From the NCBI RefSeq assembly GCF_009017415.1, contig NC_092410.1:3534001-3598000 (forward strand): a stretch of 64,000 nt of DNA. Reading direction: 5' to 3'. The number at the start of each line of letters is the position of its first letter. The stretch's first letter is position 1. Of the stretch, positions 1-10,268 are shown one piece after another. The notes below the pieces were generated by a model, which saw only the letters and a program-made list of their open reading frames with translations, was not told the origin of the DNA and ran no database searches. Made by a program: the position numbers and the translations under genes. Source of the DNA: Aspergillus flavus (lineage: Eukaryota; Ascomycota; Eurotiomycetes; Eurotiales; Aspergillaceae).

Positions 1-3000
1 CGGCCACGATCACGAAGGACATCTGAACTACAAACAACGACTGTTGAACAGCCTGGGAGCCAAGATGACAGTGGTGGACCTTTAAGACGTGGTTCATCTT
101 TCATTTTAGTCACCTCTGATCGAGGAAAGCATATACCATCCTCTCTTCGCATACGTTGTGCTTTCTCTCACGTCAAAATCGACAGCAAAGGCACGACCAA
201 CCATCCTCTAATAACTGCTATTCTGAATCTAGCGCTTTCCGTGTTTTCAGAACAGTTGCTGGAAAGGAAGGAATTCTCTGGTCTCGGACTCTACCTTAAA
301 ACGCCTCCGGGATTCCCCGAGCACCAGGCGTACTTCAACTCTTGGGTGTTGCGTAGCCTTCTTTCTACGCTCCAGGATGCCATATTCTCAAGGGTCGAGC
401 TATTGTCCGAACCACGCGTGCTAACTAACTTGGGGCGCTTCGCAACGCATTTAGGAGAAGCAGTCTACGAAGGTTGGTTTGTTGACGGTGCCACAGCTAC
501 TCTTGAATTCGCAGGAACAGTTTTGGAATATCTGCAGCGACCTGAGGTCTCGCGTCTAAAAAGTATACGGCTTTGCAGTCAGGCGATAGCGACAATTCGT
601 TCCACAGTCTTCCGTGTGGTTTTATTCGGGCTATCAGAAGTCGATGGTACAGAGGCACTTTCATTCTTGAAACGGCTATCATATTGGCAAGTAGTCCTGC
701 TTTCTGGGGAAACTCAGTCCGATCATCTGCAGTTGCTTTGCTATCTTCTCTATACGAAATTGATCGACAAGAATGAAAATGTGCGCCTGGCGGCGGCAGG
801 TCTTTTTAGAATTATGCTAGTACAAAAGCCGACCGAAATGTCCGCCATCCTTAGCCAAGCAACAGAACCCTTACAGCAACGTCTTTCCGGTGGGTTTGAG
901 GCTCTTGTTGGCATGGAGGATATTGCATTTTTGCAATGGGTTGACGACCAGGCGGACGATTTGAACGCCTTGTTCTTCGGGATATTATCAAAGGCCTGGG
1001 AGACTTTTGTCCAAGAAGAAAATACGAATCTAGAGTCGTCAGCTCGCACTCGATTATCTAGGCGTCAAGAAAAACTGAAACAGTGGGGTCAGGTGGAAAA
1101 GCTCAGTGACGAAATGATACGTAAGCACGAGGCTACATTCCCTCATTGGGTATCGAACATATCAGCCTCGGAATTTCTGAAATATCAAAGAGCACTACAG
1201 GATCAACAGGATAGCTCCACATTTATGTGGGCGGCACTAGCACATCTAAATATGGACTTGCGACGGTATGGAGGTGTTTTTGCTGAACAGAAGGAGCGAA
1301 GGTGGCGTCTTGACCAAACCGAGGGGCGAAGCCGTATGCGACTACGTACTGTGCCGGATGATTCAAGGGATCGTCAAGATTACCAACCGAAACGAAAGGC
1401 TTCAGAGCCTCCGGTGATGAGGCTAGACACGAATGTCACATCTCCAAACGGTGACTCTCTAGGTCTGACTCCTACCGCCATGGCTGCCGACCACTCAGAG
1501 GGTAATTCTCAGGGTATCGGTCCTGACAGTAGGAGCGTATTTGAAGAAAGCTTCGAGATGATTGACGACCCGAAGGCTGATCTTGAAGACTATGAAGACA
1601 AGAACAGAAAGGTCATGAGAAGCCTGCACCGCGGTGACCAAGTCGATAGCGTATGCAATATGTCTCGTATTGTTGGGTTGGAGGCATGTGAAGGCCTTTT
1701 GATCCTTGGAAAAGACCACATCTACATTCTAGATAATTTTTTCCAGAGGTCAGATGGCGAGATTGTCAATGTCTGGCAAGCCCCTACAGAGGAACGAGAT
1801 CCTTATGTTCGCATGATTACTGGCCGGGAATCCAATGAACGTAAATCACAGGAGCATGAGACTAGAAGTTGGAAGTGGTCGGACCTGATCAGCGTCTCCA
1901 AGAGGCGGTTCCTATTTCGCGATGTGGCCCTCGAAATATTCTTTACCGACGGAACTAGCTATTTGTTGACCCTCATCTCATCGCCCGCTCGGGATAACCT
2001 TTGTAGCCAACTCGCAACTAAGGCGCCTCAAGTGACAGGGAGCGTTGGCCACTCGCGACCAGAAGATGTCTGGAGATTCGAGACCCTCAGAAGCCCCGAA
2101 GATGCACCTCAGTCTCTCGGGTCAAGATTTGCCAGTGTCTTTGGTCATTCACCAGCACATCCTGCAACACGGAAGTGGGTGAAGGGTGAAATTTCTAACT
2201 TTCATTATCTCATGCTTATCAACACCCTCGCTGGAAGGACATTCAACGATCTGACCCAGTACCCTGTTTTCCCTTGGGTGCTTGCTGATTATACAAGCGA
2301 AGAGCTGGATTTGACTAACCCAAAAACCTTCCGTGACTTATCAAAGCCTATGGGTTGCCAAACCCCTGAGCGAGAGGGCGAGTTCAGGGAACGATACAAA
2401 GCTTTCGCAGAGATGGGGGCGGGCGATTCTCCCCCATTTCATTACGGAACCCACTACTCTTCAGCAATGATTGTCAGCTCGTATTTGATCCGTCTTCAGC
2501 CGTTTGTGAAGTCATACCTCTTACTTCAAGGTGGAACATTCGATCATGCTGACCGTCTTTTCTACTCTATTGGAAAGGCTTGGGAATCCGCTTCGCGCGG
2601 GAATATGTCGGACGTCAGAGAGCTGATACCTGAATTTTTCTACCTTCCAGAGTTCCTCGTCAATTCTAACAAATATGATTTCGGAGTTCTACAGAACATG
2701 ACTACCGCGATTGATTCTGTGGAATTGCCGCCATGGGCCAAGGGCGATCCAAAAATCTTCATCCAAAAACACCGGGAAGCTTTGGAAAGTCCTTATGTGA
2801 CTCAGAATCTGCACCATTGGATTGACCTAGTATTCGGCTGTAAACAGAAAGGCGAGGCCGCCATTGAAGCGGTCAATGTTTTTCACCACCTGTCATACCA
2901 AGGGGCGAAAGATGTTGATGCTATCGATGACCCTGTGGAACGACTGGCCACAATTGGTATCATCCATAATTTTGGGCAGACACCACACCAGATCTTCAAT

Positions 3001-4316
3001 CGCCCTCACTCACAGAGAGAGGACGTACGGTACAAGGTCCCACGGCTGGATCGTCTCGCTGAGTCACTTACACAGCAACCGCTCTCATTGCTAGGTATGT
3101 TTTTGACCAACTAGACTCCCTCCCCACTAAAACCCTTTGGTTTCATTTTTATCTTTTGTCTTTTATTTTTTTTATTGTGCTTGCTAATAAGAGACCACAG
3201 ACATTGGCGAACGGGTATCTTCGCTTTCAATGAAGCAGGACCGCTTGTTGTGTGCTGCAGCTCTCAGGTTAAATATTCCACCGGCTTATGACAAGTATAT
3301 GGAATGGGGCTTCTTTGATGGTAGCGTGAGATTCTATTCCGCGGACAGTCGAAAGGTAAGTGTTGAAGTCACTTTTTCTTTTCTTTTCTTTTTTTTTTTT
3401 TGGATGAAATACTGAAGATTACAGCTTCTCGGACACTTCGAACATCTTCATATTGGTCAGCTATCAGCTGCAATATTTGCGGATTCTCGTACGCTAGTTA
3501 CCTCAGGAACAGACTGTACCGTCTCGACATGGACATTTACCTCTACAGCAAAGTCTGTAGATCTACAACCTGCAGGATCACTCTTCGGACATCGCTCGCC
3601 TGTAACTGTATTAGCAGTCTCGCGGTCATTTAGTGTTCTTCTCTCTGCGTCTACTGATGGCCAAATCATGCTTTGGGATCTCAATCGCCAAACCTTCGTT
3701 CGAGAACTTCCAGCCAAAGGACATGTAGATGTAAGCTATGACTCGCATATCGGACTACTTGACCCTCAATTGCTGATCTATCCTAGTGTGCGAGAATCAA
3801 CGATGTGACAGGAGAGATCGCAGTCTGTCGCGGAAGTCGTATCAGCCTCTACACACTCAATGGAGCACTATTGCTAGACCAGGCTGTGTGCGAGTCAGAG
3901 GATGATCAGGTGATGTCCTGTGTCTTCTACGAGGGTGTAAACAACGAGTGGCAGGAGCGAGAACTTCTCTTCACTGGTCACAGACGAGGCGTCGTCAATG
4001 TATGTGCCCCCCTTTGAACCATCCTTTAGTGGCCTATCCGTTTTCAGCTAGAGGTTAACCATGTTCCAGATATGGAGTAAAATCGTTCACAATGGACGCT
4101 TTGAGTTTGAATTGATTCGGCAACTTCATCATACTGATAGCAGTCGTGACAATGGTGCCAATATTTCCTCCGGTATCAGCTGTATTCTTACGCTTCCACA
4201 TGTGGTCTATACGGGGGATGAAGCGGGGAAAGTGGTAAGTGCGGTTAGGTCCAGTGCATGTTGACAGAAGCTCACCCAATATATAGTATGAATGGAGCTG
4301 TGTTCAGCGTCGTTAG
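1..4316 (+). CDS. BEACH-WD40 domain protein (Beige/Bph1/LvsA-like), C-terminal part
   Basis: Large scaffold protein of the BEACH family (LYST/Beige, yeast Bph1), linked to vesicle trafficking and vacuole/lysosome function. The frame is open from base 1, so the true start lies left of the window. Exons by eye: 1-3094, 3201-3355, 3425-3730, 3787-3999, 4070-4234 and 4287-4316. They join in phase to 1,320 residues ending at TAG 4314-4316. Seen in the sequence: an armadillo-like helical N-terminal stretch; a PH-like BEACH-associated segment around nt 1630-1980; a BEACH domain around nt 2180-3030, with the diagnostic I-H-N-F-G-Q-T-P-H-Q motif near 2967; then WD40 blades (for example GHRSPVTVLAVSRSF and TDGQIMLWDL, nt 3590-3700). 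The last exon encodes only nine residues. All five introns have GT-AG ends. Family assignment is firm; orthology to one named member is not claimed. Confidence 0.93.
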
Positions 4317-6116
4317 AAGGATGTGATATATTCAATGCTCGATTACACTATCATCCACAAGACCCGTATGAAGTCAACCTTGGAGTAGCTCTCTACGGTC
4401 CCTCTATCTTTTTACATCCTACCCCTTTTCATTTCACGTTGCCTCCTTGCTTTCCGGGTTACGTCTTTTAGCCTCTCTCTATTCTTTTCCTTTCTTTGCA
4501 ACTTTATATATTTGTGGCGTGGGAAATGATGAATGATATATACTGGTTCACAAAAATATAGATGGCGGCGGTTAAATTATCCCAAAAGGGAAAGCGAAAA
4601 GTTCCGGTGGGACGGAGGGGTCTTTGGTATCTTCTACGCTCTAGGTAATGAAAAGCCAACACCTAAAGATGACATATCGTCCATCATGGTTTTGCAACTG
4701 TAATTCGATAGTAGGCTTACCCTCTCTCTCTCTCTCTCTCTTTCTTACTTCATCTGTCTACTCAGTGGGCGAGGACTACACATACACACATCTATCCTAT
4801 TCCGGCCGACTCCACTTTGATAGCAGAGATTGCCACAAGGGGACGGACCACACCTTATCCCAGACTGGCCTGGTCTAGGCTCATGCAAAGGCTATACATA
4901 GATCTTGTGATGTGCTTGAGAACTGTAACTTTTTACCCCTGGCCAATTTTTGGATGCGGGGACCATCCAATAAACTTGCGTATTAGGGTATATATATATC
5001 AAGTCATGCAGACGGGTGGCTAGCTGATGAGTCGAGGATAAGGTATCTAAGCTCTGCATTGGTCTTTGCTGGCTTAGTGGCTATCACAACCGTCTATCCC
5101 GTTTCTATATGGCATGCGTGGTTGTGGTGGGTGCTCTGTGTGCTTTGAAATCCCACTGTAGTACAGCTCTGGATGGAGCATGGGAACGAGACGGATGCCT
5201 AGGAAGCATTAAGTACGGGCCATTGTTTGAACATGGAATGTGGACTCCTTTCCCATGCAAATATTGTCGAGTAATAATTTTGTGATACTCTGGGGAAGGG
5301 TCAATTTATGCTACGATCGCCGGATAAATCTGTAGCGCTTTGTCCTTCCTTGTTCAGTATTAACCGCGATTGATAACAATTAATATTTCCGTCAGGGTCT
5401 GGACACCACGGGAATTGAACCTTTGTCAGCTGCTCACCAAATCCTGACTGTTGATATTATGGAGTCACTAGGGACGGAACTACTCCTCCGTAGTGTCTTC
5501 GGTGAAAGGTACGGACCATTGAGCGGGGTTTCCTTTGGTGGGATACCAGGTGGACCGCTATACTCCGACAGCCATGCGTTGCCGGAGCACACTGCGCCGA
5601 TTGAACCGGCTTCTGCTCAAGGGGTCGTTAAGGGGGTTACAATAGCCGCATTGATGGGTCGGAAGGGTTGATGCGACCATCAAGTATAGAAACCACAAGC
5701 TGGTTTTACTTGTTTAATGGGGAGGTCGAATGGAATGGAGGGTTTGTAGAGGAAGGGGAGATTTTGATATCTGTGTAGTTCGCTGTATGGATATATGTAT
5801 GTATGTATGGTATTATACAACGAATGACAGTACGGATGGACTGCCTGAGGCCATGAGCGACCTCAGACTGAGTTCCGACCAGGCATAGCGTCATAGTTGC
5901 CCCACCATCCCACTTCCCATAGTAAGAAAACCACTGGTTTGCTCCCCCTCCGGTGCTTCTGCGTCTTTCTGCGATCGCCACGTCCACCCGTTTTATTTCT
6001 ACTCCGGCATTTCTTCCTTGACATCGATTCTTCCTTCTTCATACTTTTCTTTTCCAATCTTCCCCATCTTCTTCTGAATATACCCCTTCGTTCGTGATAC
6101 CATTCCAGCTTTCACA
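4317..6116. other. Intergenic, 3' flank of BEACH gene and promoter of transaldolase
   Basis: No gene is supported here. It contains a CT dinucleotide run near 4721-4743 and a short TATG/TGTA repeat near 5785-5807. One open frame at 5423-5671 starts with TTG, has no recognisable domain, and no convincing exon partner was found. The last 150 bases before 6117 are pyrimidine-rich, as usual for a highly expressed fungal promoter or 5' leader. Confidence 0.6.
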
Positions 6117-7476
6117 ATGTCTTCTTCTCTTGAACAGCTCAAGGCCACCGGCACTGTAAGCATTCATTTACCCCTGGTGACATCCGTGTTGCCTCGAAAC
6201 TCTGTTGCTAACTATCACGCTTAGGTCGTTGTCTGCGACTCTGGTAAGTATCTCGGCCACTGAAACTCGTCCCATGATGGTACGGACTCAATCCATGTTA
6301 ACAATTGATCCTTCTAGGTGACTTTGCCAGTATGTCTTCCTTCCGTGTCTTTCCATATCCATCTGATCAGAAACTAATTGGACTGTAGCCATCGGCAAGT
6401 ACAAGCCCCAGGATGCCACCACCAACCCCTCTTTGATCCTGGCCGCTTCCAAGAAGCCCGAGTACGCCGCCCTTATCGACGCCGCTGTCGAGTACGGCAA
6501 GCAGCACGTACGTCATCCTTGAGTTTTCTGCATTTTATTTTCCATATTGGAGTACTCGTCTAACAGTATAAATAGGGCAGCAACGTCGACGAGAAGGTCG
6601 ACGCCACCCTTGACCGTCTCCTGGTTGAGTTCGGCAAGAAGATCCTCGAGATCATCCCCGGAAAGGTCTCCACTGAGGTTGATGCTCGCCTCTCTTTCGA
6701 CACCCAGGCTTCCATCGACAAGGCCCTCCACATCATCAAGGTATGATATAATCAGATTAATATAGGTCTGGCGAGCGTGCAGTTAACATTACATATAGCT
6801 CTACGAGGAGAACGGTATCTCTAAGGACCGTGTCCTGATTAAGATCGCCTCCACCTGGGAGGGTATCAAGGCCGCTCAGGTCCTCCAGCGTGACCACGGC
6901 ATCAACTGCAACCTGACCCTCATGTTCTCCACCGTCCAGGCCATCGCTGCTGCCGAGGCCGGTGCCTACCTCATCTCTCCTTTCGTTGGCCGTATCCTTG
7001 ACTGGTACAAGGCTGCCCACAAGCGTGACTACACTGCCCAGGAGGACCCCGGTGTTAAGTCCGTCCAGAACATCTTCAACTACTACAAGAAGCACGGCTA
7101 CAACACCATTGTCATGGGTGCTTCCTTCCGTAACACTGGTGAAATCACCGAGCTTGCTGGCTGTGACTACCTGACCATCTCCGTAAGTTTTGAGCGCCAT
7201 TGGCTATGACTTGTCACAGTACTAACGGGATGCGTGTAGCCCAACCTCCTCGAGGATCTCTACAACTCTACCGCCGCTGTCCCCAAGAAGCTCGACGCCG
7301 CCAGCGCTACCGGCCTTGACATCCCCAAGAAGACCTACATCAATGACGAGGCTCTGTTCCGCTTCGAGTTCAACGAGGAGGCCATGGCCGTCGAGAAGCT
7401 GCGTGAGGGTATCTCCAAGTTCGCGGCCGATGCCGTGACCCTGAAGGACATCCTCAAGCAGAAGGTCCAGGCCTAA
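6117..7476 (+). CDS. tal1: Transaldolase (pentose phosphate pathway)
   Basis: Cytosolic transaldolase, which transfers a dihydroxyacetone unit between sedoheptulose 7-phosphate and glyceraldehyde 3-phosphate in the non-oxidative pentose phosphate pathway. Seven exons by eye: 6117-6155, 6225-6243, 6318-6329, 6389-6507, 6576-6740, 6799-7182 and 7240-7476. Together they give 324 residues, the usual family length. The class-I aldolase signature [10 protein letters not shown] sits at residues 31-40, and the Schiff-base lysine lies in [12 protein letters not shown], about K133. The ATG at 6117 lies in a CACAATG context and starts MSSSLEQLK, as in other fungal transaldolases. The third exon is only 12 nt and the second 19 nt, so automated predictions may lose the N-terminus. 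Codons are strongly C-ending in third positions, which fits high expression. The neighbour downstream is sod1 on the same strand. Confidence 0.97.
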
Positions 7477-8574
7477 AGGGAGACTGTCACTTGCATTAAT
7501 TAAAGTTATGTCCATGCAATGTCCTCATGTAAAAATTGGCGACCTACAAAATTGGTTTAGTAGATACGATTCATGAATGAGTTATCTTTCACTTTCTTTT
7601 TTTTTTTTCTTTTCCCCACATGTGGCTACATATTGCGGGCTGCCTTATAGTATTGCTTGATCAGGGTTGTAATTGAATATGCAGCTGTAGGAAAGCAACC
7701 AGTGGCAAGCTACAAGATGGAGACGGGACTTGGTGTCGATCTGGAGCTATCGGACCGGAAGCGGGAACGAGCAGTTGTCAAGCTCGACTGCGTGCTTGAA
7801 GACAATCGATACAGGGCCTAGCCGAGGCAAGCACGGGAGGAACTTGGTTTTAAAGCTGAGGAACATTCTTTCATCGGTTCTACTCACCTAATAAGTGACA
7901 GTTGCAATTGGAAAATCTGCATGAACCGTAGCTTCCTCGGACTTGGAGGCTGTGACACAGCTGGTCTGCATTAGTAGCACATCTTCCTGCATGGTGGGGT
8001 CGTACGGGTGGGTGGCTTTGTTGGGGCACCGGAACAAAGTAGAGCCACAGCTATTAGTAGTATTTCGTGTCACTACAATCAATGTACAGGGAAGAAAGCA
8101 GAGGTAATGAATGGCTTCGCCAGGGCTTGCGATCTGGACCGGCGATGCTTAGGAATCGCCGGAAGAGGGAAGTGACTCGTGCGGGTGGGATTTTCATTTC
8201 ATGCAAAAATACACCACAAGGACGTCATTCCCGAAAGACCCCGCCAAGTGGGGGTGCGTTGCCCTTGGTTTCCCTCCGATTTTTCTTACTGTATGCTGTA
8301 ATATCAATACCAGCGAGGGAAGAACTGGAAGCTGATCGAATCCGTTCTTGACTGGGGCCCTCAGTGTACTCAGTGAGTTAGTACTGTATTAGTAGTACTG
8401 CTGCTTAAAGCTAGTCATGATGGAATCCCGTCATATTAGTTACCCCTCATCCCTCCATTTCCCCTTCTCTCTCTCCTCTCCTCTTCTTTCTCCCTTCCAT
8501 CTTCATCCGTGTATCAATCTATCTTCCCTTCACTTGAATTTTTCAAGAAATTAAATTAACCCCCAACCGTCAAA
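7477..8574. other. Intergenic, sod1 promoter region
   Basis: No gene supported. The first 150 bases include a T-run near 7598-7611 and are probably the transaldolase 3' UTR. Bases 8459-8500 are a dense CT tract typical of fungal core promoters. A TTCAAGAA dyad at 8542-8549 resembles a heat-shock element half-pair but lies so close to the ATG that it may be leader sequence. Confidence 0.55.
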
Positions 8575-9664
8575 ATGGTCAAGGCTGGTAGGTACCTCTA
8601 TCTTTATCTGTCCTGTTTGCTCTATTATTGGCTCTGCGTTGGAAGGATCCACGATCGACCGTGGCCGGGGGACCTTGAGTGAGCAGATTTGAGCACCTTG
8701 TGAAGCAACCCCCTCGCCTTGCGTGAGCCTCCCAGCCTATCACTGGGCCGTATGCCAGTTGCTGCTTGGGATTTCAGATTTAGATCTAGATCTAAACCCC
8801 AGGGTGCTCATTCGTCACGGTACCTCGCTCTGTTATGGTTTTACCCGTTCCAGACTGGTGGGCTTGATCGAGTGGTGGACAAGCTTCACGCTATGCTTAA
8901 GAGCTCAGAATATTGTTTCGATTGATCAACCACCCCATGTCTTCTGGAATCTTTCCGATTTGGAATGATAGCTTTTTTTTTTTTTTTGGTGCCGCTAGCT
9001 CCGACATGAGAATCATGGCTGACGGCTCTAGTTGCTGTTCTCCGTGGAGACTCCAAAATCTCCGGCACCGTCACCTTCGAGCAGGCTGACGCCAACGCCC
9101 CTACCACTGTCTCCTGGAACATCACCGGCCACGACGCCAACGCTGAGCGTGCCTTCCATGTCCACCAGTTCGGTGACAACACCAACGGCTGCACCTCCGC
9201 TGGCCCTCACTGTATGTTTCTGGCTTCCTGGCTGCCCTTTCTCAGACAGGCGTATCAAAGGCTGACTACTGTCATCTAGTCAACCCCTTCGGCAAGGAGC
9301 ACGGTGCTCCCGAGGATGAGAACCGCCACGTCGGTGACTTGGGCAACTTCAAGACCGATGCTGAGGGTAACGCCGTCGGCTCCAAGCAGGACAAGCTTAT
9401 TAAGCTGATCGGTGCCGAGAGCGTACTTGGCGTAAGTCCATCTCGAATGTCGACTGAGCAAGTGCAAAAGGCTAACTATCGTAGCGTACTCTCGTCATCC
9501 ACGCCGGTACTGACGACCTTGGCCGTAGTGAACACCCGGAGTCCAAGAAGACTGGCAATGCTGGTGCTCGCCCCGCTTGCGGTAAGTGGCTAGCTCAGTT
9601 ATCGAGACCCAACGCAGAATTATATATTAATGGTTGTGCAGGTGTCATTGGCATTGCTGCTTAA
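8575..9664 (+). CDS. sod1: Cu/Zn superoxide dismutase
   Basis: Cytosolic copper/zinc superoxide dismutase, converting superoxide to oxygen and hydrogen peroxide. Five exons: 8575-8587 (13 nt), 9032-9211, 9280-9431, 9485-9581 and 9642-9664, giving 154 residues, exactly the family length. All metal ligands are visible: H47, H49, H64, H72, H81, D84 and H121. The disulphide pair C58/C147 and the active-site arginine R144 are present too. The start [13 protein letters not shown] is the canonical fungal N-terminus. The first intron (8588-9031, 444 nt) is far longer than the other three (50-70 nt) and splits the gene right after the fourth codon. No targeting sequence is seen, so cytosolic. Preceded by transaldolase and followed by the Tudor-SN gene, all on the + strand. 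Confidence 0.98.
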
Positions 9665-10268
9665 ACACATAGTTCTAGTCAATCTAGGATGTGAAGTGCC
9701 GGGTCAGAATTGGAACAGTCGGTAAGGCAAACTGGGAAGTATCTTGGTGATGCTCAAAAGTTGATCTGGACGGATCTTCTATGCGGTTCCTGGAGGACTG
9801 ATAGGAGGTGTCTGGTCCTGGCGAATTCAATTCTAGAAATTGTATAGGAATGATGACACGAGTTGAATTTTATTCGATATTATTTATTCACATATCCTTT
9901 ACACCAGTAGATTTTCCAATGCACCAGAGCAACTCGAATAGGACTAGTGTTCAGTGGTTGAAATGAATTCAATCTCCCTTTGGCCAGACTGTTTTCTTTT
10001 CCCCCCACAAAAACCAGCGAAAGTCAGGTGTCCGTCGGGACTAGTCTGGAAGCTCCCCTTCCAACCACATTTCATCTCTCTTTGCGTACCCCAAACTTCT
10101 TCCCCCCTTAATAAATAAACCTATCCTTTTGTATTCCATTACTGTTGTTACTATTTACCAGTCCATTCTTTCCTTCAGTTTTCAAAACAGGGTTGATTGT
10201 CTCCCACACTGGTTCCTCCCCAGTGTCGTCAATCTTTTATCTTGTCTTATCATTGGTCGCTTCCCAGT
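9665..10268. other. Intergenic between sod1 and Tudor-SN gene
   Basis: No gene supported. It holds the likely 3' UTR of sod1 and a pyrimidine-rich leader (10075-10260) before the Tudor-SN start codon. Confidence 0.6.

Noticed and set aside
5390..5470. tRNA-like T-loop (GAATTGAAC) on the minus strand
   Set aside because: Acceptor, anticodon and D arms do not pair; the T stem has only four of five pairs.
6757..7200. Minus-strand frame opposite transaldolase
   Set aside because: Produced by codon bias of a highly expressed gene.
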